Shown: positions 28,033-37,649, numbered from the stretch's first letter. The stretch is DNA of 64,000 nucleotides from MFD01213-c1 sp963704405 (GCA_963704405.1 OY969903.1:4154001-4218000), one strand, 5' to 3'. The notes: generated by a model from the letters alone, not told the origin. Numbers and translations are program-made.

Positions 28033-28587
28033 TCAGACGGCAGGAAATACAGATGTGAAATGCGCGAAGCCTTTCACCTGGGCAGTCAGCCGCTCATCCA
28101 GCGATGTGTCGGTGACTCTTCCGTCGGGATTCACTTTGTCGCGGACGGCAGGGATGAAGACGCGGTCGGGATACAGATGGGCGTTGCGATACGCGAAAAT
28201 CATCTGCAATTGCTCAACAGCCCGAAGAGCGCCGAACATGCCGTTGGCTAAACCGACAAAGGCAACTGGCCGGCGGTTGAAGCTCTCAGGGAATTTCAGC
28301 AGGTCGATGAAATATTTGAGTATGCCCGGAAAAGATCCATTGTACTCCGGCGTGACAATATGCAGACCGGCTGAAGCAATGACCCGCTGCTGGATATCCT
28401 GGAATGCAGGCGGTTTGCTGGCATAGACGGTGGGTTCGAACACTTCCCGGGGAAGCCCAGTGAGATCAAACAACTGCGCATTAAGATTTTGCCGGGCATA
28501 ATGCTGCTGGACGGCTTTTGCCACATGAAGCGTGTTGGAACCGGGTCGGTTGGTTCCGCTGATAATCATGATTGGCCGCTCGGCCAT
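28033..28587 (-). CDS. NADPH-dependent FMN reductase family protein
   Basis: 184-residue flavodoxin-like reductase transferring electrons from NAD(P)H to FMN or to small substrates such as quinones, azo dyes or chromate. The FMN phosphate loop is ISGTNRPGSNT (near residues 8-18), and HIVTPEYNGSFPGILKYFIDLL is the hallmark second motif. ATG 28587 (MAERPIMII) is chosen over TTG 28605. Physiological substrate unknown. It lies between the EPS locus and a divergent methyltransferase gene. Confidence 0.9.
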   Translation of the reverse strand: MAERPIMIISGTNRPGSNTLHVAKAVQQHYARQNLNAQLFDLTGLPREVFEPTVYASKPPAFQDIQQRVIASAGLHIVTPEYNGSFPGILKYFIDLLKFPESFNRRPVAFVGLANGMFGALRAVEQLQMIFAYRNAHLYPDRVFIPAVRDKVNPDGRVTDTSLDERLTAQVKGFAHFTSVFPAV

Positions 28588-28706
28588 GGAAACGCCTTTG
28601 CTCAATGAATTAACCTATCCACGCGCCTGGCATTGTTGGTATTAGTGAAGGGTCCGTCAATTCGCCAAATGGCTGTTGGATATGCTGAGATGCGCAAATG
28701 GAGTCG

Positions 28707-28741
28707 ATGATGCTAGCTACCATACAAATAGGTAGTATCAT
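28707..28741. promoter_or_regulatory. Dyad upstream of methyltransferase gene
   Basis: Nested inverted repeats ATGAT-(5)-CTACC-(9)-GGTAG-(1)-ATCAT at 28707-28741, about 50 bases before the methyltransferase start and in the divergent region with the reductase gene. The form is that of a regulator binding site; the regulator is unknown. Confidence 0.4.
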
Positions 28742-28789
28742 GGAGGCCCATTGAGGGTCGCGCCATAATAAAGGGAAGCTATTAGACCA

Positions 28790-29548
28790 ATGGCAAATTC
28801 CACGACTGCCCCAACCTCAGTAAGAACACTTAGAGACTCCGACGCCAAGGCGTTGCCTCCCGGCTCGGAACATTACACGGCCTTCGTCGGTCCGCCGGAC
28901 CAGTACGACCTGATGGGGGCCGCACAGTTTCGATTACTCACAACCCTTGGATTGCGCGAATTTCATCGCGTGCTCGACTTCGGATGCGGTTCGCTCCGTG
29001 CCGGTCGGTTGCTCATCCCATACCTGGCAAACGGAAACTACTTTGGCCTCGAACCAAATGAGTGGCTCATCGATGACGCAATCGAGCGGCAGATCGGGCG
29101 GGATTTAATTTCCCTGAAATCCCCCCACTTTTTCAACTTCGCCGACTTTCGCGCTGATCGTTGCGGGACCGATTTTGACTTCATCCTCGCCCAATCCATC
29201 TTCAGCCACTGCGGATTGGATTTGCTCGAAACGGCGTTGCACGGATTCGCCGCGGCCTTGGCACCAACGGGCCTTGCGCTGGTGACAATTCTTCATCCCG
29301 GCCAGGATGGTGTCGCGGAATTTCATGGGAGTGGCTGGGCATACCCCGGATGCGTAGCTCATGCACCGGCCACGTTTACACGCCTGACAGGGAAAGCCGG
29401 GCTTGCAACGCGCGCCCTTCCCTGGTTCCACCCGCGCCAGACTTGGTACGCCATCGCGCAGGATGCCGGCAAGCTTCCACCGGCCGAATTTGATCATCAT
29501 CTTCGAGGGGCGATCTTGAACGAGCCGGCCTGGAGGGCAAGCTTGTAG
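28790..29548 (+). CDS. Class I SAM-dependent methyltransferase
   Basis: 252 residues with a Rossmann-type SAM fold: motif I VLDFGCGSLRAGRLL (about 61-75), then YFGLEPNEWLID for the acidic ribose-binding region, and FDFILAQSIFSH as motif III/IV. The target molecule is not evident; the mention of a leading GPPDQYDLMGAAQFRLL segment fits uncharacterised methyltransferases of saccharide or small-molecule loci. Monocistronic, with a dyad upstream and a hairpin downstream at 29604-29628. Confidence 0.85.
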   Translation: MANSTTAPTSVRTLRDSDAKALPPGSEHYTAFVGPPDQYDLMGAAQFRLLTTLGLREFHRVLDFGCGSLRAGRLLIPYLANGNYFGLEPNEWLIDDAIERQIGRDLISLKSPHFFNFADFRADRCGTDFDFILAQSIFSHCGLDLLETALHGFAAALAPTGLALVTILHPGQDGVAEFHGSGWAYPGCVAHAPATFTRLTGKAGLATRALPWFHPRQTWYAIAQDAGKLPPAEFDHHLRGAILNEPAWRASL

Positions 29549-29603
29549 CCGCTTGGGCAACAAGAGCTTCAGGCCAGTACCTGAAAAGGCACAGGCCTGA
29601 AAA

Positions 29604-29628
29604 AAGGCCGGCTGATTGAGCCAGCCTT
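29604..29628. terminator. Hairpin after methyltransferase gene
   Basis: AAGGCCGGCT (29604-29613) pairs with AGCCAGCCTT (29619-29628), one mismatch, 5-base loop, preceded by an A-run. It lies between convergent genes and could act on both. Confidence 0.7.
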
Positions 29629-29660
29629 GTAATATTATAAATTATTTAGCCGCACCCCGA

Positions 29661-30026
29661 TTATGATTCGTTTTGTTCGGCGCGGGATACTAAATCCGTA
29701 GCCAAGCCGGATTGGCTCTCCTGCGTCCCCGGTGTCGTCGACGCCGAATTCTCGGGCGCATTGTCATCTCGCGAACGGGCTCGACGGCCCGCGGAGCTTC
29801 GACCCCCGAGTCGGCCTATCTCTGCCATGTGCCGACGGTCAGCGCTGACTCGCTCGCCGCCTTTACGGCCGGCGGCGCGGGCCTCATCAGATGTGAATTC
29901 GTGCGCCGTTCCTTTTTCGTGAGCAGCTCGTCCGCCTTTGCGGGCGATTTCGCGCTGCTTTTCCGTGTTCATGGAAGCAAAGCCTCGATTGCTGGTGTTA
30001 TTCGCATTAGACGTGTCGGTGGTCAT
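29661..30026 (-). CDS. KGG-domain stress protein (YciG-like)
   Basis: 121-residue small hydrophilic protein with three tandem KGG-type motifs: RGFASMNTEKQREIARKGG, DEARAAGRKGGERVS and RHMAEIGRLGGRSS. The family includes the stress-induced GsiB/YciG proteins, thought to act as protective hydrophilins. The tail (residues ~78-121) is Ser/Asn/Glu-rich and probably disordered. Its upstream region is the long gap before sucA. Confidence 0.85.
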   Translation of the reverse strand: MTTDTSNANNTSNRGFASMNTEKQREIARKGGRAAHEKGTAHEFTSDEARAAGRKGGERVSADRRHMAEIGRLGGRSSAGRRARSRDDNAPENSASTTPGTQESQSGLATDLVSRAEQNES

Positions 30027-30683
30027 GGTCAGATTCCTTTCCTTTTAAACAGCCTCGATTTGTGCCGCTCGTTTCCTCCCGATCTTTTTGTGTATGACAA
30101 AAGGTCAGAACCGAGCCCGGCGGCAAATCGTCCCGGTCTTGCGCTCGTTCAGGCAGGCTGCAACGGATGTACCACCTTCGACTGATAATGCGGGGAATTC
30201 GATCAGTCTCACAAAACGAGCACGCATCGACGCAGGTTTGCAATTTCAGTTAAGGTACAGGCCGCAGGTTTTGCCTAAATTGAAAGGGCGGGGGTTTGCC
30301 GATGAAGCATATGAATTGTAAACCTATGTGGGGCAGGAGCATCTGTCCAATGGGCCTTCAAATGGGCCCATTCGCCTCGTGGTAAAAAAGGCGCACATTG
30401 AGCAGGCTCATCAGGTAATATAGAAGCTCGCTCGGTGATTAGACGCGACGGAATAATTTAGAAGACGTGCTGCAATCCCGGTTTTGCGGGTAAAGATAAC
30501 GTTAGCTGCTGTTGCGGCTGGCTGTCCCGGCGTGTCGCTGTGAATAGAATTTGGCGTGGATCACCCTTGATTCCACTCGGAATTCGATCAACTATGGTAA
30601 CTTACCGACTTAACCGCTAACGAAAACATCTCGGCACACACTATTTCAGAACACTTATCGATTCACTATCCGCTACGGAGTTT
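30027..30683. other. Long gene-poor gap before sucA
   Basis: 657 bases with several short open frames, none with recognisable protein features or a ribosome site. It must hold the divergent promoters of the KGG gene and sucA. No RNA gene was recognised. Confidence 0.5.
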
Positions 30684-31268
30684 ATGTCGATGGACACTTT
30701 CGACTTTGTAAATCGCGCCAACGCAGAATACATCGACCGCCTCTACCAGCAGTATCAGAAAGATCCCCGCTCGGTCGAGGATCACTGGAAGGCGTTCTTT
30801 GCCGGCTTTGAACTGGGCCTGGACCGGACAGCATCGGGTACAACCCCGCCGCCGGCTGATTCGAATATCGGCCCGCAGACCGACTGGTCGACCGCCGGAA
30901 TCTTTGACCTGGTTCATTCGTATCGCGAGCTTGGCCATTTCGTGGCCAAGCTCGATCCGCTCGGTCACGACCGGCCAAACCATCCGCTGCTGGAGCTGTC
31001 GAACTTTGGCATCACCAGCGCGCTTTTGGATCAACCGGTGACCGGTGGCGGGCTAGTCGGTTGGACCAGCGGCACATTGCGCCAGCTTGTCGAAAGACTG
31101 CGCGCGACCTACACGCCGCACCATCGGTGTCGAATTCACCGGCATCGCCGACAAAACTCAGCGGGAATGGCTCATCCAGCGCATGGAGCCTATTCAGAAT
31201 CAGCCGACCTTTTCGGTTCCCGAGTCTCGCTCGCTGATGTTCCAGTTGATCGCCGCCGAAGAATTTGA
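30684..31268 (+). CDS. sucA: 2-oxoglutarate dehydrogenase E1, 5' part of frameshifted gene
   Basis: N-terminal part of the thiamine-dependent E1 that decarboxylates 2-oxoglutarate in the TCA cycle. MDTFDFVNRANAEYIDRLY and DPRSVEDHWKAFFAGFE are the E1 N-terminal segment that contacts E2. The match runs to LRQLVERLRATY (~31112); the residues after it are out of frame, and the protein resumes as RTIGVEFTGIADKTQ in the frame of 31087-33534. One extra base in CTACACGCCGCACC explains it (for example TACAGCCGCACC would read YSRT). Followed by E2 (33752) and E3 (36083). Confidence 0.9.
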   Translation: MSMDTFDFVNRANAEYIDRLYQQYQKDPRSVEDHWKAFFAGFELGLDRTASGTTPPPADSNIGPQTDWSTAGIFDLVHSYRELGHFVAKLDPLGHDRPNHPLLELSNFGITSALLDQPVTGGGLVGWTSGTLRQLVERLRATYTPHHRCRIHRHRRQNSAGMAHPAHGAYSESADLFGSRVSLADVPVDRRRRI

Positions 31269-33534
31269 ACGGTACCTCCACACAAAGGAGGGGTTCATCA
31301 GCAAGAAGCGTTTTTCGGTCGAAGGCGGCGAAGCGCTGCTGCCGCTGCTCAACACCCTCGTGGAAGAAGGCGCGACGGTTGGCGTTGAGAAAATGATCAT
31401 GGCCATGGCGCATCGCGGCCGCCTGAACGCGCTGGCGCATGTCCTGAACAAGCCTTACGAAGTGATCCTCAGCGAATTCATCGAAACCAACCTGCCGCCC
31501 GACCACGAAGGCGACGGCGACGTGAAGTACCACCTCGGTTACGCCAACACCCGCCCCGTCGCAAACAACAAAAAGGTTAAGGTTTCGCTTCTGCCAAACC
31601 CCAGCCACCTGGAATTGATCGACCCGATCCAGCAGGGAATCATCCGCGCCCAGCAGGAGATCGCCGGCGACAAGGATCGCACGCGCGTCGTGCCGGTTAC
31701 CATCCACGGCGACGCCTCCTTCACCGGCCAGGGGATTATTTCCGAAACGCTGAACCTCTCAGAACTGCCGGGCTTCCGCACCGGTGGAACGATTCATGTG
31801 ATCGTGAACAACCAGATCGGTTTCACGACACCGCCGCGCCAGGGCCGGTTCACACCGTATCCGACCGACGTGGCGAAGATGATCCAGGCGCCGATTTTCC
31901 ATGTGAACGGCGACGATCCCGAAGCTGTGGTATGGGCCTCAAAACTTGCCATCGGTTTCCGCCAGCAGTTCAAGTGCGACGTCTTCATCGACATGTGGTG
32001 CTATCGCCGCCACGGTCACAATGAAAATGACGAGCCGGAATTCACGCAGCCGGTGATGTACCGCGAGATCAAGGCGCACAAGACAGTTCGCCAGATTTAC
32101 GCTGAGAAACTGCTGGAAGAGAAAAAGGTGACGCAGGCGGACCTGGAAGCGATGAAAAACATCGTCGTCGAACGGCTCGATCAGGCGCGAAATCTCGCCC
32201 AGGAAATGAAGCCGCGCATGAAGGTCCCGATGTTCAGCGGCGTGTGGAAAGGCTACGGCAAAGCCGGCGGTGACTGGACCGCCAGGACCGGCGTGTCGCG
32301 CGATGTGCTGAAGAAGATCGCCGACGTGACCACGCGCACACCCGAAGGATTCACACCTCACCCGAAACTCGCGAAGCTGCTCGCTGCCCGCGCAGAGATG
32401 GTCAACAGCGGCAAGGGCATCGACTTCGGCGCCGCCGAGATGCTCGCATTCGGGACGCTGCTGCTCGAAGGCACCTCGATCCGCTTCAGCGGGCAGGACG
32501 TGGAGCGCGGCACATTCAGCCATCGCCACGCGGTGTTGCATGATTACAAGACCGGCGAAGTGTACACGCCGCTGGAACACCTGACCGACAAGGCCCGCTT
32601 CAAGATTCGCAACACGATGCTGTCGGAACTGGCGACCCTGGGATTCGAGTGGGGCTATGCCTCCGCCGACCCGCGCCCGCTGGTCTGCTGGGAAGCCCAG
32701 TTCGGCGACTTCGTGAATGGCGCTCAGTCGATCATCGACCAGATCATGGCCAGCGCCGAATCCAAATGGCGCTACATGAACGGCCTGTGCGTCCTGCTCC
32801 CCCACGGCTACGAAGGCCAGGGCCCGGAACACAGCAACGCCTACATCGAACGCTTCCTCACGCTCTGCGCCGAGAACAACATGCAGGTCGTGATCCCCAG
32901 CACACCGGCGAGTTACTTCCATGTGCTGCGCCGCCAGATCAATCGCAAGTTCCGCAAGCCGCTGATCCTGTTTATGCCCAAGTCGATGCTGAGAATGGGC
33001 ATTTCGACCATCGACGAATTGATCGGTGACAGCCACTTCCAGCTTGTGATCGATGATCCTTCCAACCCGTCGGCGGCGGATGTGAAGCGGGTGCTGCTCT
33101 GCAGCGGCAAGGTTTATTTCAGCCTGGCCGCCGCGCGGGAAAAAGAGGGGATCAAGGACGTGGCGATCGTACGCGTCGAGCAGCCGTATCCGTTCCCGGC
33201 CAAGGAAATCTCAAGCGTCGTCGAGAAATACCGCAACGCCCGCCAGATTTTCTGGATTCAGGAAGAGCCGCGCAACCGCGGTTGCTGGACCTTCATGGAA
33301 TCGCGCGTGCGCGAGCTTCTGCCTGCCGGCACCACGCTCGGCTATATCGGCCGCGACGAAACCGCCAGCCCCGCGACCGGCAGCCACAAAATGCACGAAG
33401 TTGAGGAGCACGAAATCCTGAGCCACGCACTGGACCTGGAACACCGCAAGCCCGCGCCAGCGGCCGACAAAGCCGTCGCGGCGGTTGCCGCCACCGCACC
33501 AGCAACAGCGTCGCCGACTGCGGTTTCGCAGTAA
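31087..33534 (+). CDS. sucA: 2-oxoglutarate dehydrogenase E1, 3' part of frameshifted gene
   Basis: Holds the catalytic body of E1. The thiamine diphosphate/Mg motif spans HGDASFTGQGIISETLNLS to VNNQIGFTT, the MAHRGRLN segment is conserved in E1, and the C-terminal transketolase-like part contains VCWEAQFGDFVNGAQ, LLPHGYEGQGPEHSNAYIERF and IFWIQEEPRNRGCW. Real sequence starts around 31125; the first codons from TTG 31087 are out-of-frame residue. Combined with the 5' part the enzyme has ~950 residues, normal for OdhA/SucA. The tail after ~780 is an Ala-rich linker. Confidence 0.92.
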   Translation: MSKDCARPTRRTIGVEFTGIADKTQREWLIQRMEPIQNQPTFSVPESRSLMFQLIAAEEFERYLHTKEGFISKKRFSVEGGEALLPLLNTLVEEGATVGVEKMIMAMAHRGRLNALAHVLNKPYEVILSEFIETNLPPDHEGDGDVKYHLGYANTRPVANNKKVKVSLLPNPSHLELIDPIQQGIIRAQQEIAGDKDRTRVVPVTIHGDASFTGQGIISETLNLSELPGFRTGGTIHVIVNNQIGFTTPPRQGRFTPYPTDVAKMIQAPIFHVNGDDPEAVVWASKLAIGFRQQFKCDVFIDMWCYRRHGHNENDEPEFTQPVMYREIKAHKTVRQIYAEKLLEEKKVTQADLEAMKNIVVERLDQARNLAQEMKPRMKVPMFSGVWKGYGKAGGDWTARTGVSRDVLKKIADVTTRTPEGFTPHPKLAKLLAARAEMVNSGKGIDFGAAEMLAFGTLLLEGTSIRFSGQDVERGTFSHRHAVLHDYKTGEVYTPLEHLTDKARFKIRNTMLSELATLGFEWGYASADPRPLVCWEAQFGDFVNGAQSIIDQIMASAESKWRYMNGLCVLLPHGYEGQGPEHSNAYIERFLTLCAENNMQVVIPSTPASYFHVLRRQINRKFRKPLILFMPKSMLRMGISTIDELIGDSHFQLVIDDPSNPSAADVKRVLLCSGKVYFSLAAAREKEGIKDVAIVRVEQPYPFPAKEISSVVEKYRNARQIFWIQEEPRNRGCWTFMESRVRELLPAGTTLGYIGRDETASPATGSHKMHEVEEHEILSHALDLEHRKPAPAADKAVAAVAATAPATASPTAVSQ

Positions 33535-33547
33535 AATTATGAACTTC

Positions 33548-33705
33548 GCCTCTTCCCTTTTCTCCGGTACTCGGAGAGAGAGTTGGGGTGAGGATGACTT
33601 CGAAATTCGAATAGCTCGCGTCGCATTGATTGCCTTCATCCTACCTTCTTCCGGATTACCCGAAGAAGGAACCGAACCGGCACCAGGAAAGGGGCCGGAG
33701 GGTGA
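33548..33705. repeat. Dispersed palindromic extragenic repeat, copy B
   Basis: Same composite as at 23450-23585: a TTCTCCGGTACTCGGAGAGAG hairpin, GGGGTGAGGATGA, a spacer, TTCATCCTACC, then CTTCTTCCGGATTACCCGAAGAAG. It occupies the 217 bases between sucA and sucB and may form paired hairpins in the mRNA, separating expression of the two. Confidence 0.75.
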
Positions 33706-33751
33706 ACCCGCTTTCAATCCCGCATGATCGTCTTTAAACTCTCTGGTTCAT

Positions 33752-35035
33752 ATGCCAACAAATGTAGAAATCCCCGCCTTAGGTGAATCCGTCCGTGAAG
33801 CCGTCCTTATCAAATGGCACAAAAAAGACGGCGAAAGCGTCGGCAAGGACGATCCGCTTTGCGAGTTGGAAACCGACAAGGCCAATGTGGATGTCCCCTC
33901 CCCCGCCGCCGGCGTGTTGCGGCGGGTCAAGGATGAAGGCGCAACCGTCCAGATCGGTGAAACCATCGCCCGCATCGACGAAGCCGGAGTCGCTTCCGGC
34001 AACGGCAACCCGGCAACCAAGAACGTAACGGCCGAGGCCCCGCGCATCGCCGCCGTGACCGCCTCGCCTGCTCCCGCTCCCTCTGCCAAATCCGAAGACC
34101 TCAGCCCCGCTGTCCGCCGGCTGATCGAAGAAAACAAATTAAATGCCGGTGAAATCCCAACGAGCGGCCCCGGTGGTCGCCTGACCAAGGAAGACGTGCT
34201 GAAATATCTCGATCAGCGCAATGCCGCGGCATCACCGGCGCCGAGCGCCCCCGCTGCCCCTGCCAAGGCCAAGGTCGAATCGCAGGTCACCGCTCCAATG
34301 CCAAAGCCCCCCAGCGGCGCAATGGCATTTGACGCCCAGGGAATTCATCGTGCCCCGATGAGCAAGATGCGTGCATCAATCGCCCGTCGGCTGGTCGAAG
34401 CTCAGCACACCGCCGCCATTCTCACAACCTTTAACGAAGTCGACCTTACGGAAGTCATCAGCCTTCGCGGCAAATACAAGGAAACCTTCGAAAAAACCCA
34501 CGGTGTGGGCCTCGGTTTCATGAGCTTCTTCGCCAGCGCCGTCGTCCTGGGCCTGCGCGAATTTCCGCGCATCAACGCTTCCATCGACGGCAGCGATGTG
34601 GTCTATCACAACTACGTCCACCTCGGCATCGCCGTCAGCACAGACCGGGGCTTGGCCGTTCCCGTCCTGCGAAACGTGCAGGATATGTCCTTTGCCAAAA
34701 TCGAAAGCGAAATCAAACGCCTCGCCGTCTCCGCTCGCGACGGCAAGCTCGGCCTGGAAGAACTCTCCGGAGCCACCTTCACCATCACCAACGGCGGCGT
34801 CTTCGGTTCGCTGCTCAGCACCCCGATCCTCACTCCCCCGCAAAGCGGCATCCTGGGCATGCACACCATCCAGAAACGCCCCATGGTCATCGGCGACAAG
34901 ATCGAAGCCCGCTCGATGATGTATGTGGCCCTCAGCTACGACCACCGCCTGGTCGACGGCCGCGAAAGCGTGAGCTTCCTCGTCCGGCTGAAGCAACTGC
35001 TGGAAGACCCGGCGCGGTTGATGCTGGAGATATAA
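33752..35035 (+). CDS. sucB: 2-oxoglutarate dehydrogenase E2 (dihydrolipoyl succinyltransferase)
   Basis: 427 residues. Lipoyl domain at ~1-78 with the lipoylated lysine in ELETDKANVDVPSP (K43). Pro/Ala-rich linker, peripheral subunit-binding domain SPAVRRLIEENKLNAGEIPTSG.. (~112-150), second linker, then the catalytic domain from HRAPMSKMRASIARRLVEA. The catalytic histidine is in LSYDHRLVDGRE, near residue 399. It transfers the succinyl group from E1 to CoA. It lies between E1 and E3 genes but is separated from E3 by an SDR gene on the other strand. Confidence 0.95.
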   Translation: MPTNVEIPALGESVREAVLIKWHKKDGESVGKDDPLCELETDKANVDVPSPAAGVLRRVKDEGATVQIGETIARIDEAGVASGNGNPATKNVTAEAPRIAAVTASPAPAPSAKSEDLSPAVRRLIEENKLNAGEIPTSGPGGRLTKEDVLKYLDQRNAAASPAPSAPAAPAKAKVESQVTAPMPKPPSGAMAFDAQGIHRAPMSKMRASIARRLVEAQHTAAILTTFNEVDLTEVISLRGKYKETFEKTHGVGLGFMSFFASAVVLGLREFPRINASIDGSDVVYHNYVHLGIAVSTDRGLAVPVLRNVQDMSFAKIESEIKRLAVSARDGKLGLEELSGATFTITNGGVFGSLLSTPILTPPQSGILGMHTIQKRPMVIGDKIEARSMMYVALSYDHRLVDGRESVSFLVRLKQLLEDPARLMLEI

Positions 35036-35080
35036 CCAAGCTTGGCTGTTCCGGACTCACAAGGCTCATGAGCGGATCGT

Positions 35081-35527
35081 TTATTTCGGCACGTGATAAT
35101 ACTTCCCCAGAATGCGATCAAGCCATCGTGTCGGAATCAGCATCTTCGACACGGCCCCGGTCTTTGCATCTGATCCCACATAATAGCGTGTCTTAGGCCG
35201 CCGGCTTTGGATTGCCGCCGCGACTGCCTTTGCCACGGTGAGCGCCGGAATGCCTCGGGTGGAAGCGGTTTTGGCGGCGGTGACAACCCCTGCAATCGTC
35301 TGTCCATAAATGCGGCGAGCGTCATGATCCTGCGGAATCGCCGCCTCGGATTCTTCGCCCTTTTTCCAGATCGGCGTATCGATCACGCCTGGGTTGATCA
35401 GGCTCACATAAATCCCCTGCGGCCGCAGTTCCAGCCGAAGCGCATCGCTCATCGATTCCAGCGCAAACTTTGAAGAACTATATGGCCCGAAAATCGGCGC
35501 GGAGATTTTTCCCGCGATGCTGCTCAT
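35081..35527 (-). CDS. SDR oxidoreductase, 3' part of frameshifted gene
   Basis: Continues 35524-35982 in another frame. It begins in the catalytic strand: IVNMSSIAGKISAPIFG (catalytic Ser), followed by GPYSSSKFALESMSDALRLEL, holding the Tyr-x3-Lys pair (YSSSK), then INPGVIDTPIW. The C-terminal ~70 residues (to KYYHVPK) are the substrate region. The ATG at 35527 is internal; the real frame joins upstream around 35555. Confidence 0.88.
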   Translation of the reverse strand: MSSIAGKISAPIFGPYSSSKFALESMSDALRLELRPQGIYVSLINPGVIDTPIWKKGEESEAAIPQDHDARRIYGQTIAGVVTAAKTASTRGIPALTVAKAVAAAIQSRRPKTRYYVGSDAKTGAVSKMLIPTRWLDRILGKYYHVPK

Positions 35528-35982
35528 GTTGACGATGCGCGCCGAGCCGCGCCGAACTTCATCACATGTTCCCGAAGCAGCGGCAGCGCCGCCTGGATCA
35601 TGGCGATCTGCCCGAAGAAATTCACCTCAAACTGTCGCCGCCAATCCGCCAGTGAAACGAATTCGATCGGGCCCAAAACGCCGATCCCCGCGTTATTCAC
35701 TATTGCCGCCGGCGACGCGCCACGATCCGATTTGATCTGATCCACAACCGCCGCAATCGAATCCGTATTGGTGACATCCAGGCTGACGCATCGCAGCATC
35801 CCCGCCGGAATATTTGATTCTGCAGCCGCCAGATCGAGCGACGCTCCGTCCGCATCGCGGCGAACGCCGGCATAAACTCGGTAACCCAGGCTCGCAAGAT
35901 GCAGCGCCGTCGCCCGGCCAATGCCGGTGCTGGCGCCGGAGATCAGAATAGATTTGACGCTTTGTGATTCAGAGGAGGGCAT
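35524..35982 (-). CDS. SDR oxidoreductase, 5' part of frameshifted gene
   Basis: NAD(P)-dependent short-chain dehydrogenase. From ATG 35982 (MPSSESQSVK) the Rossmann turn LISGASTGIGRATALHLASLG (~14-34), the LDVTN adenine segment and NNAGIGVLG (the N-N-A-G motif) are complete. The frame breaks after VMKFGA: GGCGCGGCTCGG would read GAGSAR if one G were restored. Joined length ~300, normal for classical SDRs acting on steroids, retinoids or fatty alcohols; the substrate is unknown. Divergent from lpdA by 100 bases. Confidence 0.88.
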   Translation of the reverse strand: MPSSESQSVKSILISGASTGIGRATALHLASLGYRVYAGVRRDADGASLDLAAAESNIPAGMLRCVSLDVTNTDSIAAVVDQIKSDRGASPAAIVNNAGIGVLGPIEFVSLADWRRQFEVNFFGQIAMIQAALPLLREHVMKFGAARRASST

Positions 35983-36082
35983 GTCCGTGTAATAACCGCC
36001 CCGCGCGCAATTATCGAATTGCCAATTCCATGCCCCGTGGGGCTCGCCGAGGAGCGCTTCGGTCCATAAGATTACACAACCT

Positions 36083-37486
36083 ATGGCAGAAACCACTCAA
36101 TATGATCTCGTCGTGATCGGCGCCGGCCCCGGCGGTTATGTCGCTGCAATCCGTGCGGCCCAGCTTGGATTCAAAGTCGCCTGCGTCGATCGGCAGTTCC
36201 TCGGCGGCACCTGTCTCAACGTGGGTTGCATCCCCAGCAAGGCGATGCTCGAATCCACCGAACGCTTCTACGAAACCAAAACAAAACTTGCCCACCACGG
36301 CATCAAGGTTGAAGGCGTCTCCCTCGATCTCGCTCAAATGCTCGCTCGAAAAGATGGCGTGGTGAAACAGCTCACCACCGGCGTCGGATTCCTCTTCAAG
36401 AAAAACAAGATCGATTCCATCATCGGCAGCGGGCGAATCACCTCTCGCGATACCGTCGAAGTGAAATCCGTCGACGGAAAGCTCGCGACGCTGAAGGCAA
36501 AGCGCATCATGATCGCAACCGGCAGCACGCCGATCGAATTGCCCGGCCTCAAGTTCGACGGCAAGTACATCGTCGATTCCACCGGCGCCCTGGAATTCAA
36601 GGAAGTCCCCAAAAAGCTAGTAGTCATCGGCGCCGGTTACATCGGCGTGGAACTCGGCAGCGTCTGGAAACGCGTCGGCAGCGAAGTCCTCTTCATCGAA
36701 TTCACTGAAGGCGTGCTCCCGCTGATGGATCGCGAACTCTCCGGCCTGCTCCAGCGATCACTCGAAAAACAGGGAATGAAATTCAAATTCAACTCCGCCG
36801 CCCAGGGCGCGGAAGTGAAAAACGGAAAGGTATTTGTCACGATCAAGACCGGCGATCAGACAACCGTTGAAGAATGCGATCGCGTGCTCGTTTCCACCGG
36901 CCGCAAACCGGTGACCGACGGCCTTGGCCTGGCCGAGATGGGTGTATCTCTGGACAAGCGCGGCTTCGTCCTGGTCAACGAACATTACGAAACCAATGTC
37001 CCCGGAATCTACGCAATCGGTGATGTCATCGGCGGCCTGATGCTCGCGCACAAAGCCGAAGAAGAAGGTATCGCCGCCGCCGAGTTGATGGCCGGCAAGG
37101 CGGGCCACGTCAACTACAAAGTCGTCCCCGGCGTCGTTTACACGCACCCCGAGCTGGCGCAGGTTGGACTTACTGAAGCCGACGCCAAGCGCGAAGGCCT
37201 GGAAGTAAAGGTTGGCAAATTCCCCCTGAAAGCCAACGGCCGCGCCATTTCCATCGACGACACGGATGGCTGGATGAAGGTCGTCGGCGACGCCAAAACC
37301 GACCGCCTCCTCGGCGTGCAAATCCTTGCCCCCCACGCCAGCGATATCATCGCCGAGGCTTGCGTCGCCATGGAATTCGCCGCCAGCGTGGAAGACCTCG
37401 CCCGCACCATGCACGCCCATCCGACGCTCCCCGAAGCGCTCAAGGAAGCCGCCTTAGCCGCTGAAAAACGTGCGATCCACATTTGA
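36083..37486 (+). CDS. lpdA: Dihydrolipoyl dehydrogenase (E3)
   Basis: 467-residue flavoenzyme that reoxidises dihydrolipoamide in 2-oxoglutarate (and possibly pyruvate) dehydrogenase, making NADH. FAD loop VIGAGPGGYVAAIRA (~11-25), redox disulfide GGTCLNVGCIPSKA (~40-53), NAD loop VVIGAGYIGVELGSVW (~177-192), FAD end YAIGDVIGGLMLAHKA and the C-terminal active-site HAHPTLPEAL (catalytic His and Glu). Complete and typical. With sucA and sucB it forms the oxoglutarate dehydrogenase set. Confidence 0.96.
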   Translation: MAETTQYDLVVIGAGPGGYVAAIRAAQLGFKVACVDRQFLGGTCLNVGCIPSKAMLESTERFYETKTKLAHHGIKVEGVSLDLAQMLARKDGVVKQLTTGVGFLFKKNKIDSIIGSGRITSRDTVEVKSVDGKLATLKAKRIMIATGSTPIELPGLKFDGKYIVDSTGALEFKEVPKKLVVIGAGYIGVELGSVWKRVGSEVLFIEFTEGVLPLMDRELSGLLQRSLEKQGMKFKFNSAAQGAEVKNGKVFVTIKTGDQTTVEECDRVLVSTGRKPVTDGLGLAEMGVSLDKRGFVLVNEHYETNVPGIYAIGDVIGGLMLAHKAEEEGIAAAELMAGKAGHVNYKVVPGVVYTHPELAQVGLTEADAKREGLEVKVGKFPLKANGRAISIDDTDGWMKVVGDAKTDRLLGVQILAPHASDIIAEACVAMEFAASVEDLARTMHAHPTLPEALKEAALAAEKRAIHI

Positions 37487-37649
37487 GGCAACAATCCTCG
37501 CTTCTGCACGGCCGCCGGGATCTCGTTTCACTTTTATGCACGTTGTGCATGCCATGGACAGCAAAGTGCTTGCAAAATGTGCTCGTATGTACATTCTCAA
37601 TCCGGCACACACGGTTTGATTCGGCACACGGCCGCCAGGAGATGATGAG

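Noticed and set aside
30684..33534. Programmed frameshift in sucA
   Set aside because: There is no slippery heptamer or conserved frameshift in this enzyme family; sequence error fits better.
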